A stretch of DNA of 64,000 nucleotides from an uncultured Prevotellaceae bacterium. Lineage in GTDB: Bacteria; Bacteroidota; Bacteroidia; Bacteroidales; Bacteroidaceae. The notes beneath the pieces were generated by a model. That model made no database searches and was not told where the DNA came from. It was given only the letters and a program-made list of their open reading frames with translations. Both the position numbers and the translations under genes were made by a program. The stretch spans positions 62,001 to 126,000 of the forward strand of contig CAMBDA010000002.1 of assembly GCA_945865175.1 (NCBI GenBank). The letters are read 5' to 3'. This document shows positions 1 through 7,640 of this stretch, one piece after another (position 1 is the stretch's first letter; each line of letters begins with the position of its first letter).

Positions 1-608
1 TCGCGCACCGACGTGATGCAGACAATGGCACGCCTGCTCATCCGTCTCACCAACAAGGCAAGCAGGAAGGGACAGAACAACAGCGGGAACACCTTGCATA
101 TAATCAGCCAGAAACTGCGCACAAACCCCATCTCGGCCGAAGGATGGACAAGCGGGATAAAAGCCGGCACCAGCAAAGCCACCGCCAGGTTGACAAGAAT
201 GGTGTAGGTGGTGAGCGTGCCGGCATTGCCGCCCAACTTGCCAGTGACCACCGTGGCCGCAGTGGCCGTGGGGCATATCATGCACAGCATGGCACCCTCA
301 ATGACAATGCGGCAATGGCTGTGTGGCATGAGCATGAGCCAGCCACACAGGACAGCGAACACCGACGACTGGAGCAAAAGGAGCCATGCATGCCAGGGTC
401 TGAACTTGAGGTCGCCGGGCTCCACCTTGCAGAACGAGATGAAGAGCATGGCAAAGATGAGAAGCGGCTGCACCACACCGATGGCATGGAGAATACAGGA
501 TCTGAATGGAAGGAGGGCAGGACATCCGGCCACCATGAAATAGGCACACACACCTGCCAGCATACTGACAGGCAGCGTCCAGTTGCGCAAGAAACGGAGC
601 AAGGCCAT
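1..608 (-). CDS. BASS-type transporter, 3' part missing at window edge
   Basis: Translation of the minus strand from the ATG at 608 stays open to the left edge of the window, giving about 202 residues. They are strongly hydrophobic, with at least five membrane segments and a conserved central stretch reading CPTATAATVVTGKLGGN, followed by a further hydrophobic helix. This fits the bile-acid:sodium symporter / arsenite permease-like (BASS) superfamily, which moves organic anions with sodium across the inner membrane; the substrate here cannot be told. The start lies 25 bp after the rsmA stop on the same strand, so the two are probably co-transcribed. The other two minus frames are also open for short stretches but encode no sensible protein. 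Confidence 0.72.
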   Translation of the reverse strand, partial: MALLRFLRNWTLPVSMLAGVCAYFMVAGCPALLPFRSCILHAIGVVQPLLIFAMLFISFCKVEPGDLKFRPWHAWLLLLQSSVFAVLCGWLMLMPHSHCRIVIEGAMLCMICPTATAATVVTGKLGGNAGTLTTYTILVNLAVALLVPAFIPLVHPSAEMGFVRSFWLIICKVFPLLFCPFLLALLVRRMSRRAIVCITSVR

Positions 609-633
609 GATAGAGAGGGCTTATGAATATCGG

Positions 634-1455
634 CTAAAACAACTGTTCCACGCGGCGCGTCAGGTCCACAAACTCGCCCACACTCAGCTGCTCAGGACGA
701 CGGTCGAACAGAGGGTCCTGCAACAGGGGGGTGGCATCCACGGAAGGCAGGCCCTTGGCTTCTCGCTCCTGGTTGAGGGTAGTGAGCAGCGGGCGGATGT
801 TGTTGCGAAGGGTCTTGCGCCGCTGGTTGAAGGTAGTCTTCACCACCCGCTTGAAGAGCCTCTCGTCACAGCCAAGGGCAGACGTGTCGTTGCGTGTCAT
901 GCGAATCACTGCACTTTTCACCTTGGGCGGTGGATTGAATACATGCTCATGCACGGTGAACAGGTATTCCACATGATACCATGCCTGGATGAGCACACTC
1001 AGGATGCCGTAGGCCTTGCATCCCGGACGGGCGGCGATGCGCTCGGCTACCTCCTTTTGTATCATGCCGGTACAGCATGGAATGAGATGCTTGTTGTCGA
1101 GCATCTTGAAGAAAATCTGACTGCTGATATTATAAGGATAATTGCCAGTGAGCACAAAAGGATGGCCGTCGAAGAGACGGTCTAGGTGCATCTTCAGGAA
1201 ATCGTCTTCGATGATGTGTGGTTCCAGGCTGGGGAACTGTCTGCGCAGATAGGCCACCGATTCGAAATCCAGCTCCACCACCTTGAGCAGCCGGGGCTTG
1301 GGAATGAGGAACTGCGTCATCACGCCCATTCCCGGCCCAACTTCAAGGACTGGAAGGCCGGGACAGGCATCCACCGTGTCTGCAATGTCCTTTGCAATGC
1401 CCAAATCTGTCAAAAAGTGTTGTCCCAGAAACTTTTTGGGTTTAACGGGTTTCAT
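634..1455 (-). CDS. rsmA: 16S rRNA dimethyladenosine transferase RsmA/KsgA
   Basis: 273 residues, the normal length for RsmA, which dimethylates two adjacent adenines in the 3' hairpin of 16S rRNA late in 30S assembly. The N-terminal FLGQHFLTD motif, the SAM-binding motif VLEVGPGMGVMT near residues 36-47 and the catalytic GNYPYNISS motif near residue 104 are all present and intact. The start ATG is followed by a lysine-rich leader (MKPVKPKK) typical of Bacteroidetes homologues. It diverges from the membrane protein starting at 1502 and is followed by the transporter at 608. Confidence 0.96.
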   Translation of the reverse strand: MKPVKPKKFLGQHFLTDLGIAKDIADTVDACPGLPVLEVGPGMGVMTQFLIPKPRLLKVVELDFESVAYLRRQFPSLEPHIIEDDFLKMHLDRLFDGHPFVLTGNYPYNISSQIFFKMLDNKHLIPCCTGMIQKEVAERIAARPGCKAYGILSVLIQAWYHVEYLFTVHEHVFNPPPKVKSAVIRMTRNDTSALGCDERLFKRVVKTTFNQRRKTLRNNIRPLLTTLNQEREAKGLPSVDATPLLQDPLFDRRPEQLSVGEFVDLTRRVEQLF

Positions 1456-1472
1456 ATATGCCGAGTTTTTTG

Positions 1473-1491
1473 TAATTTTGTTGCAAAGTTA
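1473..1491. promoter_or_regulatory. Back-to-back divergent -7 elements for rsmA and the 1502 gene
   Basis: TAATTTTG (1473-1480) reads rightward and TAACTTTG (1484-1491 on the minus strand) reads leftward, three bases apart. Both match the Bacteroidetes -7 element TAnnTTTG. They would place start sites near 1487 and 1477, shortly before the 1502 and 1455 start codons. No good -33 TTTG is seen for either. Confidence 0.5.
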
Positions 1492-1501
1492 CGAATATAT
1501 A

Positions 1502-2530
1502 ATGGAATTGCAGTTCAGTTTTTACAAAAAACTCATTAAATACATCGCCAGAATCGTGCTTCCACTGGCATTGGCCACGGCCATTCTGTGGTGGATGTAC
1601 CGTGATTTTGCCTGGGACGATTTCCGCGAGGCACTGACCCACAAGATGGACTGGACATGGATGTGGCTGAGTTTTCCATTTGGAATCAGTGCACAGGTGT
1701 TCCGGGCACTCAGGTGGAAGCAGGCGCTGGCCCCCATGGGAGAACATCCCCGCCATAGCACCGCCTCGGCCGCCATCTTCATCAGCTATGCCAGCAGCCT
1801 GGTGCTGCCTCGAGTGGGAGAGGTGTTGCGATGCGCCATTCTCCGCCGCTACGACGGTGTAAGTTTCACCCGTTCGGTGGGGAGCGTGGTGACAGAAAGG
1901 GTGATAGACATGGTCATGATTCTGTTGCTCTCCTTTGCGACAGTACTGTGCCAGATTCCCGTGTTCATCCGCTTCTGCAGGCAGACAGGCCTGTCGATGG
2001 ACAGCGTGTTCGGACAGTTTACGGCTACAGGATATATGGTAACGGCCTTGTGCATCCTGGCCATTCTGCTCACACTCGTCATCCTTACACGACGCTTTCG
2101 GACTGCCATGCGCACCAAAGGTCTGCTCTGTGACCTGCGCGATGGATTGCTCTCGGTGGCCAGAGTGGACAACCTGCCCCTCTTTCTCTTCTATTCGGCG
2201 GGCATCTGGCTGTCCTATTTCCTGCATTTCTATCTGACCTTCTTCTGCTTCGGCTTCACCACATCGCTGGGAGTCACAGTGGCCCTGATGGCATTTGTCG
2301 TGGGCTGCTTTGCCGTAATCGTGCCCACCCCGAACGGAGCAGGCCCCTGGCATTTTGCAGTGAAGACCATCCTGGTGCTCTATGGCGTGGATGCCACTCA
2401 GGCAGCCACCTATGCCCTCACGGTACACACCCTGCAGACGCTCCTGGTGGCCGCACTCGGAATCTATGCCGTGGGCGTACTGGCCATCATACGTGCAAAG
2501 AATACATCTGAAACCCCATACAACAAATAA
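1502..2530 (+). CDS. Flippase-like integral membrane protein (YbhN / LPG-synthase TM family)
   Basis: 342 residues from the ATG at 1502; an upstream in-frame start at 1283 would run through rsmA and its promoter and is rejected. About eight membrane helices are visible and the C-terminal part contains the PTPNGAGPWHF stretch, which corresponds to the conserved glycine-rich P..GG.G motif of the UPF0104 / lysylphosphatidylglycerol synthetase transmembrane family. Members translocate or synthesise modified lipids, but the soluble aminoacyl-transferase domain of MprF is absent, so only a flippase-like role can be inferred. pepD starts 11 bp downstream and may be co-transcribed. Confidence 0.8.
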   Translation: MELQFSFYKKLIKYIARIVLPLALATAILWWMYRDFAWDDFREALTHKMDWTWMWLSFPFGISAQVFRALRWKQALAPMGEHPRHSTASAAIFISYASSLVLPRVGEVLRCAILRRYDGVSFTRSVGSVVTERVIDMVMILLLSFATVLCQIPVFIRFCRQTGLSMDSVFGQFTATGYMVTALCILAILLTLVILTRRFRTAMRTKGLLCDLRDGLLSVARVDNLPLFLFYSAGIWLSYFLHFYLTFFCFGFTTSLGVTVALMAFVVGCFAVIVPTPNGAGPWHFAVKTILVLYGVDATQAATYALTVHTLQTLLVAALGIYAVGVLAIIRAKNTSETPYNK

Positions 2531-2541
2531 TACTTACCATT

Positions 2542-3996
2542 ATGTCAAAGCAAACTATTCACGACCTGAATCCACAGGAAATCTGGAAAAACTTTTATCT
2601 GCTCACACAGGTTCCCCGCCCAAGCGGCCACCTGGAGAAAGTGCAGAACTTCCTGCTCGGCTGGGCAGCCGAGCGCGGCATTGAGGCCTTCAAGGACAAC
2701 GCAGAGAACATCGTCATGCGCAAACCAGCCACCAAGGGTATGGAAGGCCACAAGACCGCTGTGCTGCAGGCCCACATGGACATGGTGCCGCAGAAGACAG
2801 ACGAGAGCAACCACAACTTTGAAACAGACCCCATCGAGACATGGGTGGACGGAGAATGGCTGAAAGCCAAGGACACTACACTGGGGTCGGACGACGGCAT
2901 GGGAGTGGCTGCCATCATGGCCGTGATGGAAAGCAACGAACTGGTACACGGCCCACTGGAAGCACTCATCACCGCCGACGAGGAGACCTGCATGTATGGC
3001 GTGAACCATCTGGCTCCTGATACGCTGAAGGGCGACATCCTTCTGAATATCGACAATGAGACAATGGGAGAATTCGTGATTGGCAGTGCAGGAGGTGTGA
3101 ACATCACCGCATCCATCCAATACAGGGAAAGCGAAGCAGAGGAGGGAGATGCCGCCTTCATCGTTACCATCAAGAACCTGAAAGGCGGACACAGCGGTCT
3201 TGAAATCAACCAGGGACGCGCCAATGCCAACAAACTGATGGCACGGCTCGTACGCCAGGCCATTATCGATGACGACGCACGACTAGCCTCCTGGAAAGGT
3301 GGCAACATGCGCAATGCCATCCCCCGCACAGCACAGGCCGTCCTGACCATACCCAGGGAGAACGAAGAAGACCTGCGCGAACTGGCTGCCTATTGTCAGG
3401 AAACCTTCAACAACGAATACCGGGGCGTGGAAGAAGGTATCAGCCTGACGGTGGAAAGCACGGAGATGCCCAAGGGATTGGTTCCCCAGGAAATACAGGA
3501 CAATGTGGTGGATGCCATCATGGCATGTCACGACGGTGTGCTACGCAACATCCCCAGCATCCCCTCTGTAGTGGAGACCAGCAGCAACCTGGGAATCGTA
3601 GAGATAGGTGCCGGTGAGGCAAAGGTGCTGATACTGGCCCGCAGCAGCTGCGACTCCATGATGGAGTACATCCAGGAAATGCAGGCCAGCTGTTTCAACA
3701 TGGCCGGCATGAAGGTGGAATACGGTGGACAGTACGGTGCATGGCAGCCTAATTTCGACAGTCCCATCACCGCCCGCATGGTAGAAGTATACCGTGAACT
3801 CTTCGGAGAAGAAGCCACCGTACAGGTGTGCCACGCAGGCCTTGAATGCAGCATTATCGGCAGTGTGTACCCGCAAATGGATCTGGTAAGTTTCGGTCCC
3901 ACTCTTCGCAGTCCGCACACACCAGGAGAAAGATGCCATATCCCATCGGTGGACAAGTTCTGGACCTTCCTGAAAGCCCTGCTGGCAGCCATCTAG
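2542..3996 (+). CDS. pepD: Cytosol aminoacyl-histidine dipeptidase (peptidase family M20)
   Basis: 484 residues, the usual PepD length. PepD hydrolyses dipeptides such as Xaa-His (carnosine-type) using two zinc ions. The M20 ligands are visible: H78 and D80 in LQAHMDMV, D117/D118 in GSDDGMG, and E147/E148 in TADEET; the late C-terminal histidine region (SPHTPGERCHIPS) is also present. The protein has no signal peptide, so it acts in the cytoplasm. It lies close behind the membrane protein at 1502 and ahead of ridA. Confidence 0.95.
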   Translation: MSKQTIHDLNPQEIWKNFYLLTQVPRPSGHLEKVQNFLLGWAAERGIEAFKDNAENIVMRKPATKGMEGHKTAVLQAHMDMVPQKTDESNHNFETDPIETWVDGEWLKAKDTTLGSDDGMGVAAIMAVMESNELVHGPLEALITADEETCMYGVNHLAPDTLKGDILLNIDNETMGEFVIGSAGGVNITASIQYRESEAEEGDAAFIVTIKNLKGGHSGLEINQGRANANKLMARLVRQAIIDDDARLASWKGGNMRNAIPRTAQAVLTIPRENEEDLRELAAYCQETFNNEYRGVEEGISLTVESTEMPKGLVPQEIQDNVVDAIMACHDGVLRNIPSIPSVVETSSNLGIVEIGAGEAKVLILARSSCDSMMEYIQEMQASCFNMAGMKVEYGGQYGAWQPNFDSPITARMVEVYRELFGEEATVQVCHAGLECSIIGSVYPQMDLVSFGPTLRSPHTPGERCHIPSVDKFWTFLKALLAAI

Positions 3997-4051
3997 CCAC
4001 CTTGCAAGAAAGAGACTTCTACTTATATTATTAAAATAATACATAAAATAT

Positions 4052-4426
4052 ATGAAAGAAATCCAATCCACGGCTGCTCCAGCAGCCATCGGCCCCTACA
4101 GTCAGGCCATAGAGGCAAACGGTATGGTGTTTGCCAGCGGACAGATTCCCATAGACCCCTCTACAGGCAATATCGTGGAGGGAGGTATAGAGCAGCAGAC
4201 CCACCAGTCGCTGCGCAATGTAAAAGCCGTGCTGGAGGCGGCAGGTACCGACCTTGCCCATGTGGTGAAGACCACCGTGTTCCTGAGCAGCATCACCGAC
4301 TTTGCCAACATGAACGAGGTGTATGCCCAATATTTCAGCCAGCCTTTCCCTGCACGGAGTGCGGTGGCAGTGAAAGACCTGCCCAAAGGGGCACTGGTGG
4401 AGATAGAGGTTGTAGCCGTAAGATAA
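4052..4426 (+). CDS. ridA: RidA family enamine/imine deaminase
   Basis: 124 residues, full length for the RidA/YjgF family. These small trimeric proteins hydrolyse reactive 2-aminoacrylate and other enamines formed by PLP enzymes. Family features include the N-terminal AIGPYSQAIEANG stretch, FASGQIPIDP, and the C-terminal RSAVAVKDLPKGALVEIE, whose arginine binds the substrate carboxylate. It follows pepD by 55 bp and is five bases before the next start, so it is probably co-transcribed with both neighbours. Confidence 0.95.
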   Translation: MKEIQSTAAPAAIGPYSQAIEANGMVFASGQIPIDPSTGNIVEGGIEQQTHQSLRNVKAVLEAAGTDLAHVVKTTVFLSSITDFANMNEVYAQYFSQPFPARSAVAVKDLPKGALVEIEVVAVR

Positions 4427-4431
4427 GCTGT

Positions 4432-5271
4432 ATGAGCATGCATTCACAAACTCACCTGCGGGCCGTCATGGTCTGCATGGTGGTTTGCCTGTTCGGGCTG
4501 AAGGCGTGGGCCGAGGGCTATCAGACGGAATCGGACATCCCCTATCGCACGAATGGGGACTCCTACCAGACAGAACGCTGCAAACTGGACTTCTACCATC
4601 CTACATCCATCAAGGACTATCCTGTGGTGGTGTGGTTTCACGGTGGAGGGCTGGAAGGCGGGTCCAAATTCGTCCCCAACGAGCTGAAGGAAGCAGGGCT
4701 GGGCATTGTGGCCGTCAACTACCGGCTGCTGCCCAAGGTGGAGATAGGAGACTGTATTGATGATGCTGCGGCCGCCGTAGCGTGGGCCTTCAAGCACGTG
4801 AGTGAATATGGAGGCAATCCCAGACGCATTTTCGTGGCAGGCCATTCGGCAGGAGGTTATCTGACGGACATGATTGTACTGAAGAAGGACTATCTGCAGC
4901 ACTACAATGTGGATGCCGATTCCATCGCAGGAGCCTTCCCTTTCAGCGGCCAGGTGATAACCCACTTCAACGTGCGAAAGGCACGCGGTCTGTCACCCGT
5001 CACTCCTATGGTGGACGAGACTGCCCCACTCTACTACGTACGCCAGCTGCCCATGCCCTTGGTGCTGTTTTCGGCCGACCGAGAACTGGAACTCTATGGA
5101 CGCTATGAAGAACAGGCCTATTTCTGGAGGATGATGCAGCTCAACGGGAATACCCACTGCATGCTCTACGAAATGCAAGGCTTTGACCATGGCAACATGC
5201 CACAGGCTGCCCACCCTGTCATGAAACGGATAATAGAAAGCATCTGCAAGGGTGAAATGCCTCAAAGATAG
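4432..5271 (+). CDS. Secreted alpha/beta-hydrolase (BD-FAE / carboxylesterase-like)
   Basis: 279 residues. Residues 1-28 form a signal peptide with the hydrophobic core AVMVCMVVCLFGL. The mature part shows the oxyanion-hole motif HGGG at 70-73, the nucleophile elbow GHSAGG with S139, and a C-terminal DHGNM region that supplies the histidine. This pattern is that of the hormone-sensitive-lipase / BD-FAE esterases that deacetylate or deacylate plant glycans or small esters. The substrate is not evident. It starts five bases after ridA and is followed by the HU promoter. Confidence 0.85.
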   Translation: MSMHSQTHLRAVMVCMVVCLFGLKAWAEGYQTESDIPYRTNGDSYQTERCKLDFYHPTSIKDYPVVVWFHGGGLEGGSKFVPNELKEAGLGIVAVNYRLLPKVEIGDCIDDAAAAVAWAFKHVSEYGGNPRRIFVAGHSAGGYLTDMIVLKKDYLQHYNVDADSIAGAFPFSGQVITHFNVRKARGLSPVTPMVDETAPLYYVRQLPMPLVLFSADRELELYGRYEEQAYFWRMMQLNGNTHCMLYEMQGFDHGNMPQAAHPVMKRIIESICKGEMPQR

Positions 5272-5320
5272 CATGAAAAGGAGAAAAATAAGCGGAATAA
5301 GCATTTTAGGGTACTTGAAA

Positions 5321-5352
5321 TTTGCATGCCCAAAAATCTTTGTGTAACTTTG
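5321..5352 (+). promoter_or_regulatory. Promoter of the HU gene
   Basis: TTTG at 5321-5324 and TAACTTTG at 5345-5352 are separated by 20 bp, a full match to the Bacteroidetes primary-sigma promoter. The predicted start near 5359 gives an untranslated leader of about 80 bases. Confidence 0.85.
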
Positions 5353-5438
5353 CACCGTTTTTCGGCATTTTAAGGCCGGGCACAAGTACATTACAGAGAC
5401 ATATCGAGATACAAAACAATATAATAATATCAATCATC

Positions 5439-5720
5439 ATGACTAAAGTTCAACTAGTTCGCGCCATCAGCAAAGAAACAGGAATTGACCAGCCCACCGT
5501 TCTGGCTACAGTGGAAAGCTTTATGAATGTAGTGAAGGATTCTCTTATCAGCAAGGAGAACGTATATCTCCGTGGCTTCGGCACATTTGACCTCAAGCAT
5601 CGTGCAAAGAAGACCGCACGCAACATCTCCAAGAACACTACCATCATCATCGACGCACACGATATTCCTCACTTCAAGCCCTGCAAGGAGTTCCTGGAAG
5701 CCGTAGCAGCTAACGATTAA
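5439..5720 (+). CDS. HU family DNA-binding protein
   Basis: 93 residues from ATG 5439; the in-frame start at 5322 lies within the promoter and is rejected. HU/IHF proteins are dimeric nucleoid proteins that bend DNA. The fold is recognisable from the N-terminal helices (KVQLVRAISKETG), the RGFGTF turn near residue 46, and the C-terminal PHFKPCKEFLEAV. The normal arm consensus is altered to KTTIIIDAHDIPHFKP, typical for Bacteroidetes HU variants. It has its own promoter and a hairpin behind it. Confidence 0.93.
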   Translation: MTKVQLVRAISKETGIDQPTVLATVESFMNVVKDSLISKENVYLRGFGTFDLKHRAKKTARNISKNTTIIIDAHDIPHFKPCKEFLEAVAAND

Positions 5721-5753
5721 ACATTCGTTCACGAACAACAAGGAAGATATCCA

Positions 5754-5793
5754 GGAGGCTGGGAGTACGGGTAAGACCTGTAATCCAGCCTCC
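5754..5793 (+). terminator. Hairpin behind the HU gene
   Basis: GGAGGCTGG (5754-5762) pairs with CCAGCCTCC (5785-5793), 9 bp, with further pairing inside the loop. There is no strong U tract, so the terminator role is inferred from position. Confidence 0.5.
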
Positions 5794-5857
5794 TTCCAAT
5801 GAAAGAACATCACAAGGATTTTTCATAACCCTGCAGCGTTTCTCAAAATAAGCATCT

Positions 5858-6640
5858 ATGGAAAAGGAACTAGTATCTGTCATCATGCCCTCGTACAACG
5901 CCAGCAAATACATTGGCGAAAGCATAGATAGTATACTGAACCAAACCTATTCCAACCTGGAACTCCTGATTACAGATGACCACTCCACAGACGAAGGAAC
6001 GTTGCGCCTGCTGCAGGAATACGAGCGCAAAGATGCACGTGTGCGCATATTCCTCCTCCCCAAAAACAACGGAGCAGGATTTGCACGTAACCACTCCATC
6101 CGGCAAGCCCGCGGACGCTACATCGCATTCTGCGACAGCGATGACAGATGGTTCCCCGAGAAACTGCAGAAACAGATTGCCTACATGCAGGCCCACCAGT
6201 GTTGTCTATGCTTTTCTTCCTATCTGGTATGTGATGCATCCGGGCTTCACAAAGGCATTGTGATTGCCCCTTCGCGCCTCACACTATCCGAGCTGAAGCA
6301 CGACAACAAGATAGGGTGCCTCACAGCCATCTATGACACCAAGCCCTTTGGAAAATTCTACATGCCCACCATCCGCAAGCGACAGGACTGGGCACTGTTT
6401 CTTACCATCATGCAGAAGTGCAAGATTGCATACGGCATGGTGGAGCCCCTCGCACACTACAGAAAAACCCCTGAGGGGATAAGCCGCAAGAAATTCAGGC
6501 TCATCAACTATAACGCCAAGGTGTACCAGCATGTATTTGGTTACTCTCCCATCATGTCGTATGCCTACCTGATGCTGATATTCATGCCCACCTATCTCAC
6601 CAAAAGAGCCATCACCTGGATTGCCAACATTAGGAGGTAA
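5858..6640 (+). CDS. Family 2 glycosyltransferase
   Basis: 260 residues with a GT-A fold N-terminus: VSVIMPSYN at 6-14, DDHSTDEG near 40-47 and the metal-binding DXD-type motif FCDSDDRWF near residue 90. No long membrane domain is present apart from a hydrophobic C-terminal stretch. GT2 enzymes transfer sugars from nucleotide-sugar donors, here presumably during exopolysaccharide or O-antigen assembly because Wza/Wzc-type export genes follow. Those have a separate promoter at 6714, so the link is by neighbourhood. Confidence 0.9.
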   Translation: MEKELVSVIMPSYNASKYIGESIDSILNQTYSNLELLITDDHSTDEGTLRLLQEYERKDARVRIFLLPKNNGAGFARNHSIRQARGRYIAFCDSDDRWFPEKLQKQIAYMQAHQCCLCFSSYLVCDASGLHKGIVIAPSRLTLSELKHDNKIGCLTAIYDTKPFGKFYMPTIRKRQDWALFLTIMQKCKIAYGMVEPLAHYRKTPEGISRKKFRLINYNAKVYQHVFGYSPIMSYAYLMLIFMPTYLTKRAITWIANIRR

Positions 6641-6713
6641 TGACCTTTTTTGTTCCTATTGGCAAAATTAATCACACGAAATCCCCTATTACACACCTTT
6701 TTCATTGTTTTTC

Positions 6714-6744
6714 TTTGTGAAACCAGAAAAAATGTGTAAATTTG
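6714..6744 (+). promoter_or_regulatory. Promoter of the polysaccharide export genes
   Basis: TTTG at 6714-6717, 19 bp, TAAATTTG at 6737-6744. It precedes the Wza-type gene by about 45 bp and is a close match to the Bacteroidetes consensus. Confidence 0.82.
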
Positions 6745-6794
6745 CGCGGTAAAATAAGACAAACAGGCAACAAACGTTTAATCACAACTAGAAC

Positions 6795-7601
6795 ATGAAG
6801 AAGATAAAGCCATTATTAGCGATAGTATTTGCTACAATGCTTGGCGCATGTAGCCCAAAAAATCTTGCCTATTTTCAGGATATCAGTCAGCAGACAACCA
6901 CAGAAATGAAAGAGGCAGCCATCATCAAAATTCAGCCTGCCGATGAGCTGTCGATCATCGTAAAAAGCAAGGATGCACTGCTAGCAGACCTCTTTAACAT
7001 GCCCATTGTTTCTCATCGTGTGGGTTACGGCGAGTCCAGTGGAAGCAGTCCTTCCCAATATGTAGCCAGCTATGTAGTGGACAGCGAAGGAAGAATCAAT
7101 TTCCCCACTCTGGGACAACTGGAGCTAGGAGGAAAAACAAGGGAAGAAGCAAAAAAATATATCGAGGACGAGCTGAAGAAAAGGAATCTGGTGAACGACC
7201 CTGTAGTGGTAATCTATTATATGAACACCACCTATACCGTACTGGGAGAAGTGGCACGCCCTGGCCGCTATGCCTTCAGCAAGGACAAGATTTCTATCCT
7301 GGACGCCATCGGACAGTGCGGTGACCTCACCATCAACGGCATACGCGAGAAAGTGCTGGTGATGCGCACGGATGAGGAAAAGCAAACCACCTATACAGTA
7401 GACCTGACCAACTACAAAGAACTGGTAAATTCGCCAGTATACTACCTTCAGCAGAATGATGTAATCTATGTGACCCCCAACGAAAAGCGAATGAGGGAAT
7501 CCACCGTCAATGGCAACAACATACTGAGCACATCCTTCTGGATTTCCGTGGCATCACTTGTAGCCTCTGTTGCCAGCATTATCATCAACTCCGTGAAATA
7601 A
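6795..7601 (+). CDS. Polysaccharide export outer-membrane lipoprotein (Wza family)
   Basis: 268 residues. A lipoprotein signal ends in the lipobox LGAC (Cys 19). The mature part contains the polysaccharide biosynthesis/export domain (around residues 45-140, starting IKIQPADELSIIV) and a SLBB domain (VLGEVARPGRYAF, about 150-165). A single hydrophobic helix lies near the C-terminus (ISVASLVASVASIIINS). Wza-type proteins form the outer-membrane channel for capsule or exopolysaccharide. The gene is followed after 39 bp by its usual partner, a Wzc-type kinase. Confidence 0.93.
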   Translation: MKKIKPLLAIVFATMLGACSPKNLAYFQDISQQTTTEMKEAAIIKIQPADELSIIVKSKDALLADLFNMPIVSHRVGYGESSGSSPSQYVASYVVDSEGRINFPTLGQLELGGKTREEAKKYIEDELKKRNLVNDPVVVIYYMNTTYTVLGEVARPGRYAFSKDKISILDAIGQCGDLTINGIREKVLVMRTDEEKQTTYTVDLTNYKELVNSPVYYLQQNDVIYVTPNEKRMRESTVNGNNILSTSFWISVASLVASVASIIINSVK

Positions 7602-7640
7602 TAATTCATAGCGTTTAACCATACAATCACTGCTATCAAA

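Noticed and set aside
144..626. 160-codon open frame on the + strand at the left edge
   Set aside because: The minus strand encodes a clear membrane transporter; the + translation is His/Glu rich without features.
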